Source: SVTX01 sp964526505 (GTDB lineage Bacteria > Bacillota > Clostridia > Oscillospirales > CAG-272). From it: 26,521 nucleotides of DNA. The stretch covers positions 1 through 26,521 of the forward strand of contig CAZGJC010000025.1 in the NCBI GenBank assembly GCA_964526505.1, given 5' to 3'. Below the pieces are notes generated by a model. It was not told the origin of the DNA and ran no database searches. It worked only from the letters and a program-made list of their open reading frames with translations. A program made the position numbers and the translations under genes. Below, piece by piece: positions 11,101 through 18,700 of the stretch (the stretch's first letter is position 1; each line of letters opens with the position of its first letter).

Positions 11101-14100
11101 CGAGTGCATCAACTTCTTTTCTGTTGCCGGTTTCCTGTCCGCAAACCGCACAGACCTCATATGCACTTCCCTTTTCCGTACATGTGGGTTCTTCATCAGT
11201 GATCCAGTCACCGGGAGTATGATCCGCATAACTTTCGTTTTCTGTTCTGCTTGTCGCTCCGCAAATCTTGCAAGTTACGGAAACATATCCCTTGGTTGTA
11301 CAAGTGGATGCAACGGTAACGGTAACTTCATCGTGTCCCGTCGCCGAAATTGTTTCCTCTTTTCCCGTCTTTACTCCGCAAACATTGCAAAGTTCATACT
11401 TGTGTCCGTCATCCGTACAGGTTGCTTCTTTGTCAACAACCCATCTTGTATCAGTGTGACCGAGAGGAGCTATTGTCTCTTGTTCTTTTGTTGTTTTAAG
11501 ACAAGCGATACAATACGTACCCGATGTCTTACCTTCTTCGGTACACGTTGCGGGTGTTCCCGAAATGTAAATATTGCTGTGTCCGGGAGCAACTCTCACA
11601 AAGTCGCATCCCTCAACGTTACAAGTCGTGTCTTCACAGTCGTCGTATACGTGATTGTGCTTGTCCGTCGTCTCCGACGCTCCGCATCCGGTACAAGTTC
11701 CGTCAACGTAGGTGTGATTTCCGGTTGCGTCTATCTTTTCCTGCTCTTTGATTACAAGTCCGCAACGTGAGCAGTGTGAACCTTCCGTAAGACCTGCACG
11801 TCCGCAAGTTGCCTCTACTGCCTCATCCTTAACCTCATCGTGTCCCAATTCAGGTGCGATTTCTTCTTGACAAATCGTACAAACTTGATTTGTCGTACAA
11901 GTTGCGGCGGCACCGCCGATGTGGTTTCCGAGTTCTCCGTACTCACATCCGCACGTCTCGCATATTGCCTTGTCTTTGCACGTTGCACTGCCACCCGAGT
12001 GCTGACATTCGTAAGAACAAATCTTACAAACACCGTTTTCGTATGTGTGGGATGAAACGTCTCCGATTCCACCGCAACCGTCAACCGTACAAATAAGCCA
12101 GTGACCACGCTCGTCGCTTCCGTAAGTTTCTCCGAACGTGTGGTGACCCACTGCATCTATAACGCTTGTACTTATGGTTTTCTCACAAGTTTTGCATATT
12201 TCTTCTTTCCAACCGTTTACGAGACAGCCGGCAGGTCTGCGTATCACCCATTCGGTGTCGTGACCCAATGCACTTGTGGGATCTCTTTGCTCGCTTTGCT
12301 TACATACGGTACATGTGTAAACCGTATATCCACCGCTGATACATGTAGCCTCTTTGACTACGCCTTCTCCCCACTTGTGTCCGTCTGCCGTAACCGTTTG
12401 AGACTCTATTTCCTCTCCGCACGTTCTGCACAAAAGAACTTTCGTTCCGTCGGTCGTACACGTAGGTGCGGGTTGCAGTATCCATTCGCCTCTAACGTGA
12501 CCGTTCGCAGATATTATCTTTTCGTCATGCGTTCCGCAGGAAGTACAAACAAGAACTCTGAGTCCGGTTGCCGTACACGTAGGTGCCTTGTAACCATCTG
12601 TGGATTCAACCCACTTGTGTTCGAGTTTATCAATTTTTTTCTGTTCGTCAATCTGATTGTCTTCAAGGTCAAAAAGCAATTCGCAAACAGTACACTTCCG
12701 TGCGGTTTCAAGACCCTCAACCGAACATGTCGGAGCCATGCCGGGAACAGACACAAGTTTGTGTCCCGCTACGGGAATTTCATCCGCTTCTTGAAGTGTC
12801 TTATCGCAAACACGACACTTTATAATCGCCTTGTATCCGACACTCGTACAGGTTGCGGAAATTTCTTTGCTGTATTCATATTCCTCGTGTTCTGCGTATT
12901 CGCCGTATTCGCAGTGACACTTGGAACAAACTTTCAGTTGAACACAAGTTGCCTCACCGCCCTCGTGTTCACAATCCGTTACACGTCCGCACTCACAAAC
13001 ACCGTCGTGAATAAATACGTGTGCTTTTTGTTCGGTTACGTATCCGCAATCCGCACACGCTATGTTGTGCTTATATGCGGGATTTGTCGCTTCCGTATCT
13101 CTGGTCTTTCCGCTCTCAATCTGAACGGTAATATACGTGTGTATCTGTACGTTTTTCTCCGCACCGCACGTCGAACACTGTTGCCAGTGACGTGTTTCGT
13201 CCGAACGTTCCTCCCAGTTGTGGTCGCTTATGGGTGTTCTTACAACTCCGCACAGCGTACAAACGCTTGAACAGTCATATGCGTAACTATGCGTACAAGC
13301 GGTCTTTGTATAACCGCAAGTCGTACACTTGTCTCCGCTTAACGTATGCTTTTCGTTTGTAGTACGAGCTCCGCATATCGTACACTGTTTCCAGTGGTTG
13401 TTTTCATTGTAAACGTAAGTGTACTTGTGTTCGCCCACGGGAGTACGTTCTCCTCCGCCACACTTGTTACACGAAGTCGAGCAGTCGTTATCGTATGTGT
13501 GCTTTACCTCTCTTACGTATCCGCAGTCCTCGCAGGTTGCATCGCAACTTGACGAATATCTGTGAGCCGATACCATATCTCTCGCTCCGCAAGAACACTG
13601 TTTCCAGTGACCCGTCTCACCTTGTGACCAAGTTGCGGAGTATGTGTGTCCTGCGGTTAATCTCGTATCTCCGCATATGTTACACGTCGGGTCGCAATCG
13701 TTTGAATACTCGTGTTTGGGATTTTCAAATCTCTTGTAACCGCATATGTTACAGTCGTTGTCACAACTTGCCGTGTACGTATGCTCTGCCGACGTTACTC
13801 TCGTGTACGAACAAAGTTCGCAAGTCGTGTCACATTCTCCGAGATACTTGTGAGGTGCCACTCTTTCGGCACCGCAAGATGCACACTTGCTATCACAATA
13901 CAAATTGGTATATCTGTGTGTCGTCTCTCTTGTGTATCCGCAAACGTTACAGTCTTTGTCGCAAGCGTTGTCCCACTTGTGCGACTCATTTTCTATCTTT
14001 TCGGAACACTTTTGACATTCAAGCCAGTGACCTTCTGCGTCACTCTTGTACGAATAGTTGTGTCCCGTGTATTTTATTGTTTCTTGCTCTTTTATAATCT

Positions 14101-15505
14101 TACCGCACTCCGAACAGTACTGACCGTCCGTCAAACCGTTCTTTGTACAAGTAGCACCGTATCCTTGCGAAGTTACAACCTTGTGTTCCGCAGTGGGAGT
14201 ACGCTTGTTTCCGCAAACGTTACACTGCTCGTCGCAATCGCTCGAATATTGGTGGTCTCTTGCAGGCTCAACTACCTCTCCGCATCTTATACAAACGTTG
14301 TCTTTAAGGCATTCGGGCAACGTGTATTGAGGAACGTGACCCAATGCCTGGTCCCCGGGTTCTTCACTTTCAAAACCGCACGACTTGCATGTCTTCGGAG
14401 AAGTACAAGTAGGCATAGTCCAATCGTGACCGGTTGCCTCCACTAAAACCGTTCCGCAAACCGTACAGGTCTGGTCCGTCGTACAAGTAGCCTCATCTCC
14501 GGGAGTATGAGCGAGTTTCGGTACCCACTTGATTTCAAATATTACCCCGCAGTTGTCGCAAGTACAAACGTCTTTACCGATAACGGTACACGTTGCTTCA
14601 ATTGCAGTACTCCACTGACCGGACTTATGCTCACATCCGTATCCGCATACGGTACATACCGCATTTTCGTTAAACGTATGTGCGTCATATTCAAAAATAT
14701 CGGTACATCTGATACACTTCTTCCAGTGATGTGTCTCATCGGTTGTATAAACGTCTTCCCATTCGTGACCGAGTTTGTCAATCACAACCTGATTCTGTGT
14801 AATTTCTCCGCAAACCTTGCACTTTCTTCCGTCGGAAAGACCTTGTGATGTACAGGTTGCGGCATATCCGAGAATTATTTCCTCATCATGACCCTTTTCG
14901 GGTATGGGTTCTTGTGCTTGGAGCATCTGTCCGCACACGGAACACTTTTTACCGTCGGTCATACCGATTTCCGTACAGGTCGGTTCTTTTCCTTTTATAA
15001 CTTCGGGCGTGTGCGATGCGAGAATTACTTCTTGTTCTTTGAGTATCTTTCCGCATACAGAACATTTTTCGCCGTCGGTCAAACCGTTTTCGGTACAAGT
15101 TGCCGCTTTGCCGTGTACTATTTCAACAACGTGATCGGCAGGAACTCTTACCTCTCCGCATTTGTTACAATCCGGATCGCAAGCATTGTCGTATTCGTGC
15201 GAACATCCGACTTCTCTGATGTGTCCGCATACGTTACAGTCCACGTCGTTTTCATCGTCATATACGTGGTCTGCCGGAATACGCTTTTCACCGCATTTGT
15301 TACAGTCGGGGTCACATGCATTGTCATACTCATGTTCGCACGACTTCCAGTTGCTCTTATCTTCGGTGGGCGTTTCGATAGGATCGTCTGCTTTGTCGTC
15401 ATCTCGGTGATTGTACTTGTAGACGCCGAAAATAATTCCGCCGACAATAAGTGCCACTACCAGCGTCAATACCAATATCAGTGATATTAGCTTTTTCTTG
15501 CTCAT
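2105..15505 (-). CDS. Giant (4466-residue) membrane-anchored Cys/His-repeat surface protein
   Basis: I recognise the architecture but no named function. The N-terminus (MSKKKLISLILVLTLV) is a positively charged signal-anchor, with one hydrophobic helix at about residues 5-28, then an acidic Thr/Pro linker. From Cys56 to about residue 3690 runs an unbroken array of small repeats built around CxxCG and ending in His. The last ~770 residues are Cys-poor and beta-rich: an Ig/Ny-type segment unique to this protein, then a ~590-residue module collinear with the C-terminus of the neighbouring lipoprotein, including YIEN, LAWGG, GRLVQQSWY and YNPVQGG. No LPXTG, SLH or dockerin motif is seen. The frame is open from a TTG at 15568, but the ATG at 15505 has GAGGT eight bases upstream and begins a proper signal sequence. 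Stop is TGA. Likely exported, membrane-tethered by its N-terminus, with the C-terminal head outermost (inference). Confidence 0.85.
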   Translation of the reverse strand: MSKKKLISLILVLTLVVALIVGGIIFGVYKYNHRDDDKADDPIETPTEDKSNWKSCEHEYDNACDPDCNKCGEKRIPADHVYDDENDVDCNVCGHIREVGCSHEYDNACDPDCNKCGEVRVPADHVVEIVHGKAATCTENGLTDGEKCSVCGKILKEQEVILASHTPEVIKGKEPTCTEIGMTDGKKCSVCGQMLQAQEPIPEKGHDEEIILGYAATCTSQGLSDGRKCKVCGEITQNQVVIDKLGHEWEDVYTTDETHHWKKCIRCTDIFEYDAHTFNENAVCTVCGYGCEHKSGQWSTAIEATCTVIGKDVCTCDNCGVIFEIKWVPKLAHTPGDEATCTTDQTCTVCGTVLVEATGHDWTMPTCTSPKTCKSCGFESEEPGDQALGHVPQYTLPECLKDNVCIRCGEVVEPARDHQYSSDCDEQCNVCGNKRTPTAEHKVVTSQGYGATCTKNGLTDGQYCSECGKIIKEQETIKYTGHNYSYKSDAEGHWLECQKCSEKIENESHKWDNACDKDCNVCGYTRETTHRYTNLYCDSKCASCGAERVAPHKYLGECDTTCELCSYTRVTSAEHTYTASCDNDCNICGYKRFENPKHEYSNDCDPTCNICGDTRLTAGHTYSATWSQGETGHWKQCSCGARDMVSAHRYSSSCDATCEDCGYVREVKHTYDNDCSTSCNKCGGGERTPVGEHKYTYVYNENNHWKQCTICGARTTNEKHTLSGDKCTTCGYTKTACTHSYAYDCSSVCTLCGVVRTPISDHNWEERSDETRHWQQCSTCGAEKNVQIHTYITVQIESGKTRDTEATNPAYKHNIACADCGYVTEQKAHVFIHDGVCECGRVTDCEHEGGEATCVQLKVCSKCHCEYGEYAEHEEYEYSKEISATCTSVGYKAIIKCRVCDKTLQEADEIPVAGHKLVSVPGMAPTCSVEGLETARKCTVCELLFDLEDNQIDEQKKIDKLEHKWVESTDGYKAPTCTATGLRVLVCTSCGTHDEKIISANGHVRGEWILQPAPTCTTDGTKVLLCRTCGEEIESQTVTADGHKWGEGVVKEATCISGGYTVYTCTVCKQSEQRDPTSALGHDTEWVIRRPAGCLVNGWKEEICKTCEKTISTSVIDAVGHHTFGETYGSDERGHWLICTVDGCGGIGDVSSHTYENGVCKICSYECQHSGGSATCKDKAICETCGCEYGELGNHIGGAAATCTTNQVCTICQEEIAPELGHDEVKDEAVEATCGRAGLTEGSHCSRCGLVIKEQEKIDATGNHTYVDGTCTGCGASETTDKHNHVYDDCEDTTCNVEGCDFVRVAPGHSNIYISGTPATCTEEGKTSGTYCIACLKTTKEQETIAPLGHTDTRWVVDKEATCTDDGHKYELCNVCGVKTGKEETISATGHDEVTVTVASTCTTKGYVSVTCKICGATSRTENESYADHTPGDWITDEEPTCTEKGSAYEVCAVCGQETGNRKEVDALGHEEIITKYDPTCTDEGKTVYTCKRCNATVRTVIDSEATGHTHGGWKIEISATCTTDGSRYEICAVCGQRTGKTETIDATGHNWKSEIKTEASCNSTGELIYRCTVCNGVKDGDPEVIPTTPHQYGNWAVDYDATCENAGRRYRTCSDCGDSICEEIPAKGHNLTSKVEGGKIITTCTNGCDYHEEKPVDTTEHECKAGGYRIDKAPTCTSTGIKYAVCSICGKDMGEAETIEETGHTLYYIAVAPTCKAQGYTTEACSVCDYTKTEYTDPTDCVSGGWVISRPASCTVNGEMYEVCANCGEKMGESVSIEASGHNYNITIVLPTCTGRGYTKYECTVCGDTYEDNQQVALDHVSGGWIIDDEASCTVAGAKHEICARCGETIAKETIEASGHDNVTVIVAPTCTEKGYTKNICKVCGYREITAETNPASHQESDWIIGTPASCVSAGERYKVCTVCGATTTTETIKATNEHKYEEIVIAPECNANANLAKNGYTLHFCTVCGDTYKDNEVEWSHSYDEITGICGCGAHKPVGECKHEYSNLCDSTCNICGAIRDGYENGDIHIEITVPAVDATCTSTGLTAGVKCERCGAVIKRQETVAKKPHEYNYDCSTDCKNCGTTTRPGAEHGYTYTCDTNCKYCGETTRPGAEHDYTYSCSTTCKYCQQVTNPNAKHDYKIRSNSTGHWNVCSVCGQTDGEIKAHVYSEDASRGEAYKFICYDTECDECGYKRDVTHTLDENNVCTICKYEVTCVHVYDDCEDVSCNLCGQERVAPGHSGGTATCTRLAKCEVCGKSYGEKADHTWNVEEATCTVSKMCTVCYTVAQEKLGHEYNETVTEPTCLEQGFTTHKCSRCNDEYTSNYVSALGHNIVTITGKPASCTETGLTDGKMCDRCEMVTVKQTIIQCVPHDLDEEGKCKNCDYVQVPCEHEYDDCTDTTCNKEGCGYVRVAPGHTYIKDEYGNYVYTEKDASTHYRKCTVCENIETKGHTYDNSCDTTCNDCGAVRTTEHRFSTAWTKDGSGHWHVCSICGAKSDRLDHTYDNVCATTCSTCKYKRSVVHVLSEKYTTDGNFHWYVCTTPGCGYTTTKEVHKYDNSCDKTCNVCGYERETEHQYIESNYVTIPGGHYHVCTVCGQMIESAIAEHTLTWQKDSSSHWQLCSVCGFTTNKSGHNYDNLCDTECNDCGYTRSAKHNWSAFWSSDASGHWYECSTPGCGAVKGGQKTSHNYSSDCASNCSICGYSRYENGDQHSYKSGTYSYNAQGHWQVCTKCNASTAVQGHTYDGTCGTDCTVCNYSRGSQHVYSTVLSTDNDTYHYYKCTKCGAIDEISKQEHKYSYDCDKTCDICGHERNVDHKYSDIFYASSDGITHEKRCVYGCGSKTDIKNHDWANDCDTKCDTCGFVRTTEHKYDNNCDTTCNVCGEVREITHAYNTSYVSNASGHWRECTVCGDKVDEAGHSFNASMKCTVCGYDGSVKHTWSTYYESDGTNHWQVCTGGCGDNNCTATTGVAKHKFATNCSETCSVCGATNANVKHTYSTRYYGDDKGHWQLCLICKESTDTSVHIYDNGCDTNCNICGYQRDAQHVYGDEASGLAPECDDSCNICGATRVPPHAYGDAYKSDASGHWYECTSCGNRKSENGHRYKFPCSEYCEVCQYNNKDAKHAESAVWSSDAEGHWTICTQCGTTVTTKANHNYDNACDAECNICKYTRQVGEHQYQTGDKYTSNDNYHWQQCTICYKISDAGKTAHKYSSECDSTCDICGHVRQAKSHDFTSATLKYDDTYHWEQCKYCDAQQNKVKHSYTKCNTSCDGVGCNHERTVEHDDISASNETHHWTECTICGRITGKSTHTWTKACQDTCPDCNYHRDTTHSWGADYKYDGTYHWKECYLCGAHQEDGIKHDWANDCDEKCDICGYTRTVKHEYSNDCDTTCNLCGKIRITSHNWQTSYSSDDTYHWIECSVCHSQKETGKHTYSGLQCTVCRYEKEEGACDHEYDYACYGEYCKKCGFKRTTFASHTYDSDCSTVCKVCGHGNREANHDYEFGCSTTCRRCGATRSASHQYSSQYATDENGHWKACIYCNTNIQSGSQGSHVFAPACSESCSVCGYKRTSGVEHTYGTDWITDGNKHWKACTACGNKKEENVHGFKNACDTTCPTCGYTRKTSHAYSSDWENDATSHWHVCTICKAVGEKSNHSMVLKSISNLQHTRSCSICGFVSATESHSWGEDNTCACGEVKTITENYGTSVDYINLNGPFKGYGGNTNDRDMTVTGYGTDFSGKISIKGWCITDSGIAGYYYSIDGGTTWIQIDTTGCLSDATSGHLGVAKGYNVDDSAPLQNCVFSSLSIDLSGYWGKTLDITFAALTKNGAYAKIITLKDVTVWRYSDTGNSTVQGDMSGGGAHGFSIDSLKVNGRIWTVNSAMADGIAHPPYGQNHTSVTIKAGEYVTLSGWAGYDNLTITAFGYCFANSSGNKITSASYMGNAESGVTSDSAGGSNAKRYIIDVDTSSLEAGIYRVYFIVQLSNGKTPIIQYVDLNVTGKDNVWDGNSDVVKADKDNTSSFSTAPVQISGNTYTMDSNFKFSTSASYNSSNYRFNLTSSGVTFNFSSDQFEEEFNRFKIRYVSSTPVKAVLTYIDSSNNILTDTVYLENGQGTFTCLIKGYLDGDMAQNITSMTLYPLNATSGAFMLYDIDVENYELYGNDLTYIENAKYKVGVRLAWGGALCYLEDKTCTIDGVRNLINVYDVGRLVQQSWYMNGQNTGNYNGQVWKYNPVQGGDWNNNESRIIDVVMGQCSMYIKSQPMDWGSGSDGKTYTISQSYMENWYTIYDNRLEVNNRFFDFSGINSTSAINQEIPAFYFIGYLNSFAYDAGSGDWNSTNIAYKTDLPFWGNNPSAGDYNSNYNALTRFTVSGSETWGAWYNKDTGWGVGFYTPGVSRFISGRNDHSVYGDTKSPFSAGCSYTAAGKDCKLMSFKAYTYSYLMTTGQVTAIRETFKNTYSTIPSNNLT
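4420..15340 (-). repeat. Protein-level tandem repeat array of Cys/His knuckles (about 10.9 kb)
   Basis: Three unit types alternate. Type A (~40-45 residues) starts ATCTExG, has one CxxCG and ends IxAxGH. Type B (~22-25 residues) reads HxYxxxCDxxCNxCGxxR. Type C (~28-30 residues) has GHWxxCxxCG preceded by an aromatic and Asp/Ser-rich stretch. Type A dominates roughly 9290-12980 and 14490-15150; types B and C dominate 4430-9290 and 12990-14280. From a sampled density of about one CxxC per 35 residues I estimate on the order of 100-120 knuckles, not an exact count. The units are clearly diverged in DNA sequence, so this is not a recent slippage expansion. Confidence 0.9.
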
Positions 15506-15511
15506 TTTTGT

Positions 15512-15549
15512 TACCTCTACTTTTCTCTCCGATGCCACCTCGCTCGGAG
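15512..15549 (-). promoter_or_regulatory. Ribosome binding site and leader hairpin of the giant gene
   Basis: GAGGT at 15513-15517 (minus strand) sits at a good distance from the ATG at 15505 and decides the start. Just upstream, CTCCGA (15527-15532) and TCGGAG (15544-15549) can form a 6-bp hairpin whose loop also holds an AGGTGG sequence. The hairpin could modulate ribosome access, but this is only suggested by the pairing. Confidence 0.45.
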
Positions 15550-15568
15550 TTTGTAATATATATGTCAA

Positions 15569-15760
15569 AAATTTACAGTGAAATTTTGAATAAAGGGTAA
15601 AAACGGGGAATTTGCTAATTTCTGTGTGTAATTTCTTACACGGGGTATTTGCTATGTGTAATTTGCCGTGCGTAAAACTGATTCACGCAAGGTTTTTGCT
15701 GTGTGTAATTTGCTGTGCGTAAAATTTCTTTTACGTCGTTTGTTTTTTATGATTTTTCAC
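15569..15760. other. Intergenic spacer between the two repeat-protein genes
   Basis: This 192-bp spacer is AT-rich and holds the direct repeats described separately, plus a TTACAC...GTGTAA inverted repeat (15636-15641 with 15656-15661). I see no strong terminator and no good sigma-A promoter. A TTGACA at about 15563-15568 on the minus strand has no matching -10 at the right distance, and a TATATT near 15556-15561 lacks a good -35. The giant gene may therefore be read partly through from the lipoprotein gene. Confidence 0.5.
15648..15724. repeat. Two imperfect 30-bp direct repeats, 47-bp period
   Basis: 15648-15677 and 15695-15724 share the pattern TTTGCTRTGTGTAATTTG followed by CYGTGCGTAAAA, differing at only two positions. 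A degenerate third copy (TTTGCT ... TGTGTGTAATTTC) lies at 15611-15634. They lie outside coding sequence, upstream of the giant gene, so they could be regulatory binding sites or remnants of local duplication. Confidence 0.7.
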
Positions 15761-18700
15761 TCACCGAAACTTGCTGTCTTTAAGATCCGAGTTGTCGGTG
15801 AAATCCTTATATTTTGTAAACGTTTCTCTTATCTGTTCGACGCTTCCGCCCGTAATAAGATAACTGTATTCGAACGGCTCAAAAGAAACCATTCTCAACG
15901 TATTCAGCGGAGCGACGTAATTGCATGCACCCGACGACGGATTTTTCGAGTCGGGTTCTGCGTCATATGCGTGCCGTCCGGCATACAGAATTTCCGTGTT
16001 CGGCACGTAAAGCCCCAAACCGTAATTTGCGTTATAATTTATCCAAGCACACCAAGTCTCCGTATTGCCTTCTTGCATACCGAAGTATTGGCTCTTGTTT
16101 CCGCTCCAAAACGAAAGCGATTTTTCGTAATTGAGACTCGCTCCCGTCCAGGGCTTATTTCCGTTGTAGTAAACAAAAGTATTAAGATATCCTATCGTAT
16201 AAAATGCAGGTAATTCCTGATGCCTTGCACTGTTTTGATATCCCGTAAAATCAACGAACCTGTTGTCAACCTGAACCCTGTCGGAATAAAGCGTGTACAC
16301 GTTTTCCATATAACATTCCGCAAGGTTTGTTTTCGCCCAGTCTCTCGGCTGTGCCTTTACGTAAACCGAGCGTTCATTGATTTTCACGTCTATGATACGG
16401 CTCGCCTGATTGTGAAGATTTCCGCCCTGAACGGGATTGTACCCCCACGTGGTTCCGTTGTAATCTCCGCACTCGTACGGAGGTAAATTCGTTCCGTAAT
16501 AAGACTGCTGAACAAGTCGTCCCGTATCCGCACAGTTTATAAGATTGGTTATGGTAGAGTCTCCGTCCTGCTTGTCGGCAAGATATGAAATTCCGCCACC
16601 CCAGGAAAGTTTGATTCCGAGTTTAAATCTGCTGTTTTCAATGTAAGTCAAACCACTGCTTATGATGTCAACGTTCTCAACCGTTACGTCATACAAAACG
16701 AAAGTAAATTTGTCATCGTCTCCGAGCGAGATTATTTCAATCGAACTTATATTCTTTGCGGATAAACCTTTGAGATATCCGTCGACAAGACATAAGAATA
16801 ACTCACTGCCCTCTTCAAGGTAGACAACATCAAGAATCGTATCCGACCCCTGCACGTACGTCACTATCGCTTTCAACGGCTGACTTGAATAATACGAAAG
16901 TTTATATTTGTTAAACTCGGTATTAATTTTTTCGTATCCGTCGTCAAAATTTATTTTAAGACTGCTGCTTTTCGGAATTATAAACTTTCCGTTTGATACC
17001 GTTGTGCCATCACCGCTCGCTTTGTACGAAAGCCCTGCGTCGGTAAAGTATTTTCCGTCCTTGTATTCCACTTTCATATCAATGTTCTCCAACCGATCTT
17101 TATCGGCTTTGACAATCTCATCATCGGATATATCAACCGTAACACCGCTCGTCACAAGCGTAAAATAATCCATTATCACGTATGTGCCGTCGTCCAGAAC
17201 CACCACAAACGAAATCTTTTTGTTCACGCTCAAATCTTCGACCGAAACGGGTATTTGGAACCTCAAAGCGTTTGCTCCGCCGGCGTTCAAAACCGCCTCT
17301 TCCGTGTCTTTGATGTATTTTCCGCTTATAGTTGCATTTTCTATATCGTCGTTGAAGTAATATCCGTATGCGGAAATTTTGTGACTTGTAAATCCTACCC
17401 AACCTTGAAGTTTTACCTCGTCGTCTTTGCCAAGCGTGATTTTGTCAACGCTCAACACAGGCGTTTGAGTTCCCGCTCCGGCAATTACCTCACCGTTGAT
17501 AAAGAGATAGTCGAACGCAAAATCTTTTGCATTGTATTCTCCTTTTCCCTTTACCATATGATAAACTTTAATTTCCGTCGTCTGTTTTTTCGCCAAGCAA
17601 GTTTTGCAAACACCGCTTGATGTGAACGTATGTGCTTCCGTATCGCTCTTTTGCTTGCATCTTTTGCATATGAGCCAATGCACTTTTTCGTCATATCCGT
17701 AATTGTTATCCGAATAATCGTGTCCGAGTGCGTCTATGTCGCTCTGCTTCGTTATCCAACTCTTGCAAACGTCGCAGTACACACCGTCCGTCAGACCGCT
17801 CTCCGTGCAGGTTGCATCTTTTCCCTTTACCACTCGCTCGTCGTGACCCGTAGGTTTGATTTCTTCCTGTTCTTTTAAGATTTTTTTACATACGGAACAA
17901 ATCTCACCGTCGGTAATTCCCGACTCTGTGCATGTGGGCAAAATTCCTTTGATTGTTTCCGGAGTGTGACCGATGGGGTCTATAACTTCCTGTTCTTTTA
18001 AAACCTTTTCGCACTCCATGCAAACTTCGCCGTCCGTAAGCCCCGACTCCGTACAAGTCGCACTCTTGCCGTGTACCGTTTGCGGTGTATGACCATTCGG
18101 AGGAATCTGCTGACATTCGCTGAGCCAAACCCCGCAGACCGAACATTTTTCTCCGTCGCTAAGCCCCCAACGAGTGCAAGTCTGTGCTTTTCCCGCAACA
18201 AATTCCGGCACGTGACCTTTTGAAAATTCAATCACTTCACCGCAAACCGTGCAAATTTGGTCGTCCGTGCAGGTCGCCTCCGCTCCCGGAGTGTGGTCTT
18301 TTTTGTTAATTTGTCGTTGCTCTGCCACGACTCCGCAAGACAGACAAGTTCGAATTTCAACACCCGTCTGCGTGCAAGATGCCTCAATCGTGGTTTTCCA
18401 TTCGCTCAGATTTGCGTGTTCGCAACCGTATCCGCAACCGCAAATGGAATTGTCTTTGTAATCGTGTTTCGCCTTTTGTGTAATTTCGTTGCACCGTGTG
18501 CAAGTTTTCCAGTGATATTCCTCATCATGGTTGTAAACGTTGCTCCATGAATGTCCGAGTTTTTCCGTTTCTTCGTATGTATTGTAGTTGCATCTTGAAC
18601 AGGTAACGTATGCTTTGTATCCGTTCTCCGTGCAAGTTGCCTCTTTTGAGTTGTGAGTTATTTTGTCGTGTCCCTTGGCACCGATTTTTATATAAGTGCT

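Noticed and set aside
4420..15340. Multiheme c-type cytochrome (extracellular electron transfer)
   Set aside because: Heme attachment needs CxxCH. Nearly all pairs here are followed by Gly or another residue; I saw only two CxxCH (CSKCH near 12930 and CSVCH near 5230), which fits chance.
4538..15484. Many plus-strand open frames inside the repeat gene, up to about 416 residues (10520-11770, 5618-6808, 12101-13270)
   Set aside because: They are antisense to the repeat array and show low-complexity, mirror-image repeats (SANRT-like strings) created by the phased codons of the sense gene. No ribosome binding sites or known domains are seen, while the sense frame is continuous and has a signal anchor and a conserved C-terminus.
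15506..15568. Upstream TTG start giving the giant protein 21 more residues (MTYILQ...)
   Set aside because: The extension is polar, would bury the signal anchor and has no ribosome binding site, whereas the ATG at 15505 has GAGGT at proper distance.
15611..15724. CRISPR array
   Set aside because: Only two to three imperfect copies, spacers of 17 bases, no cas genes in the window.
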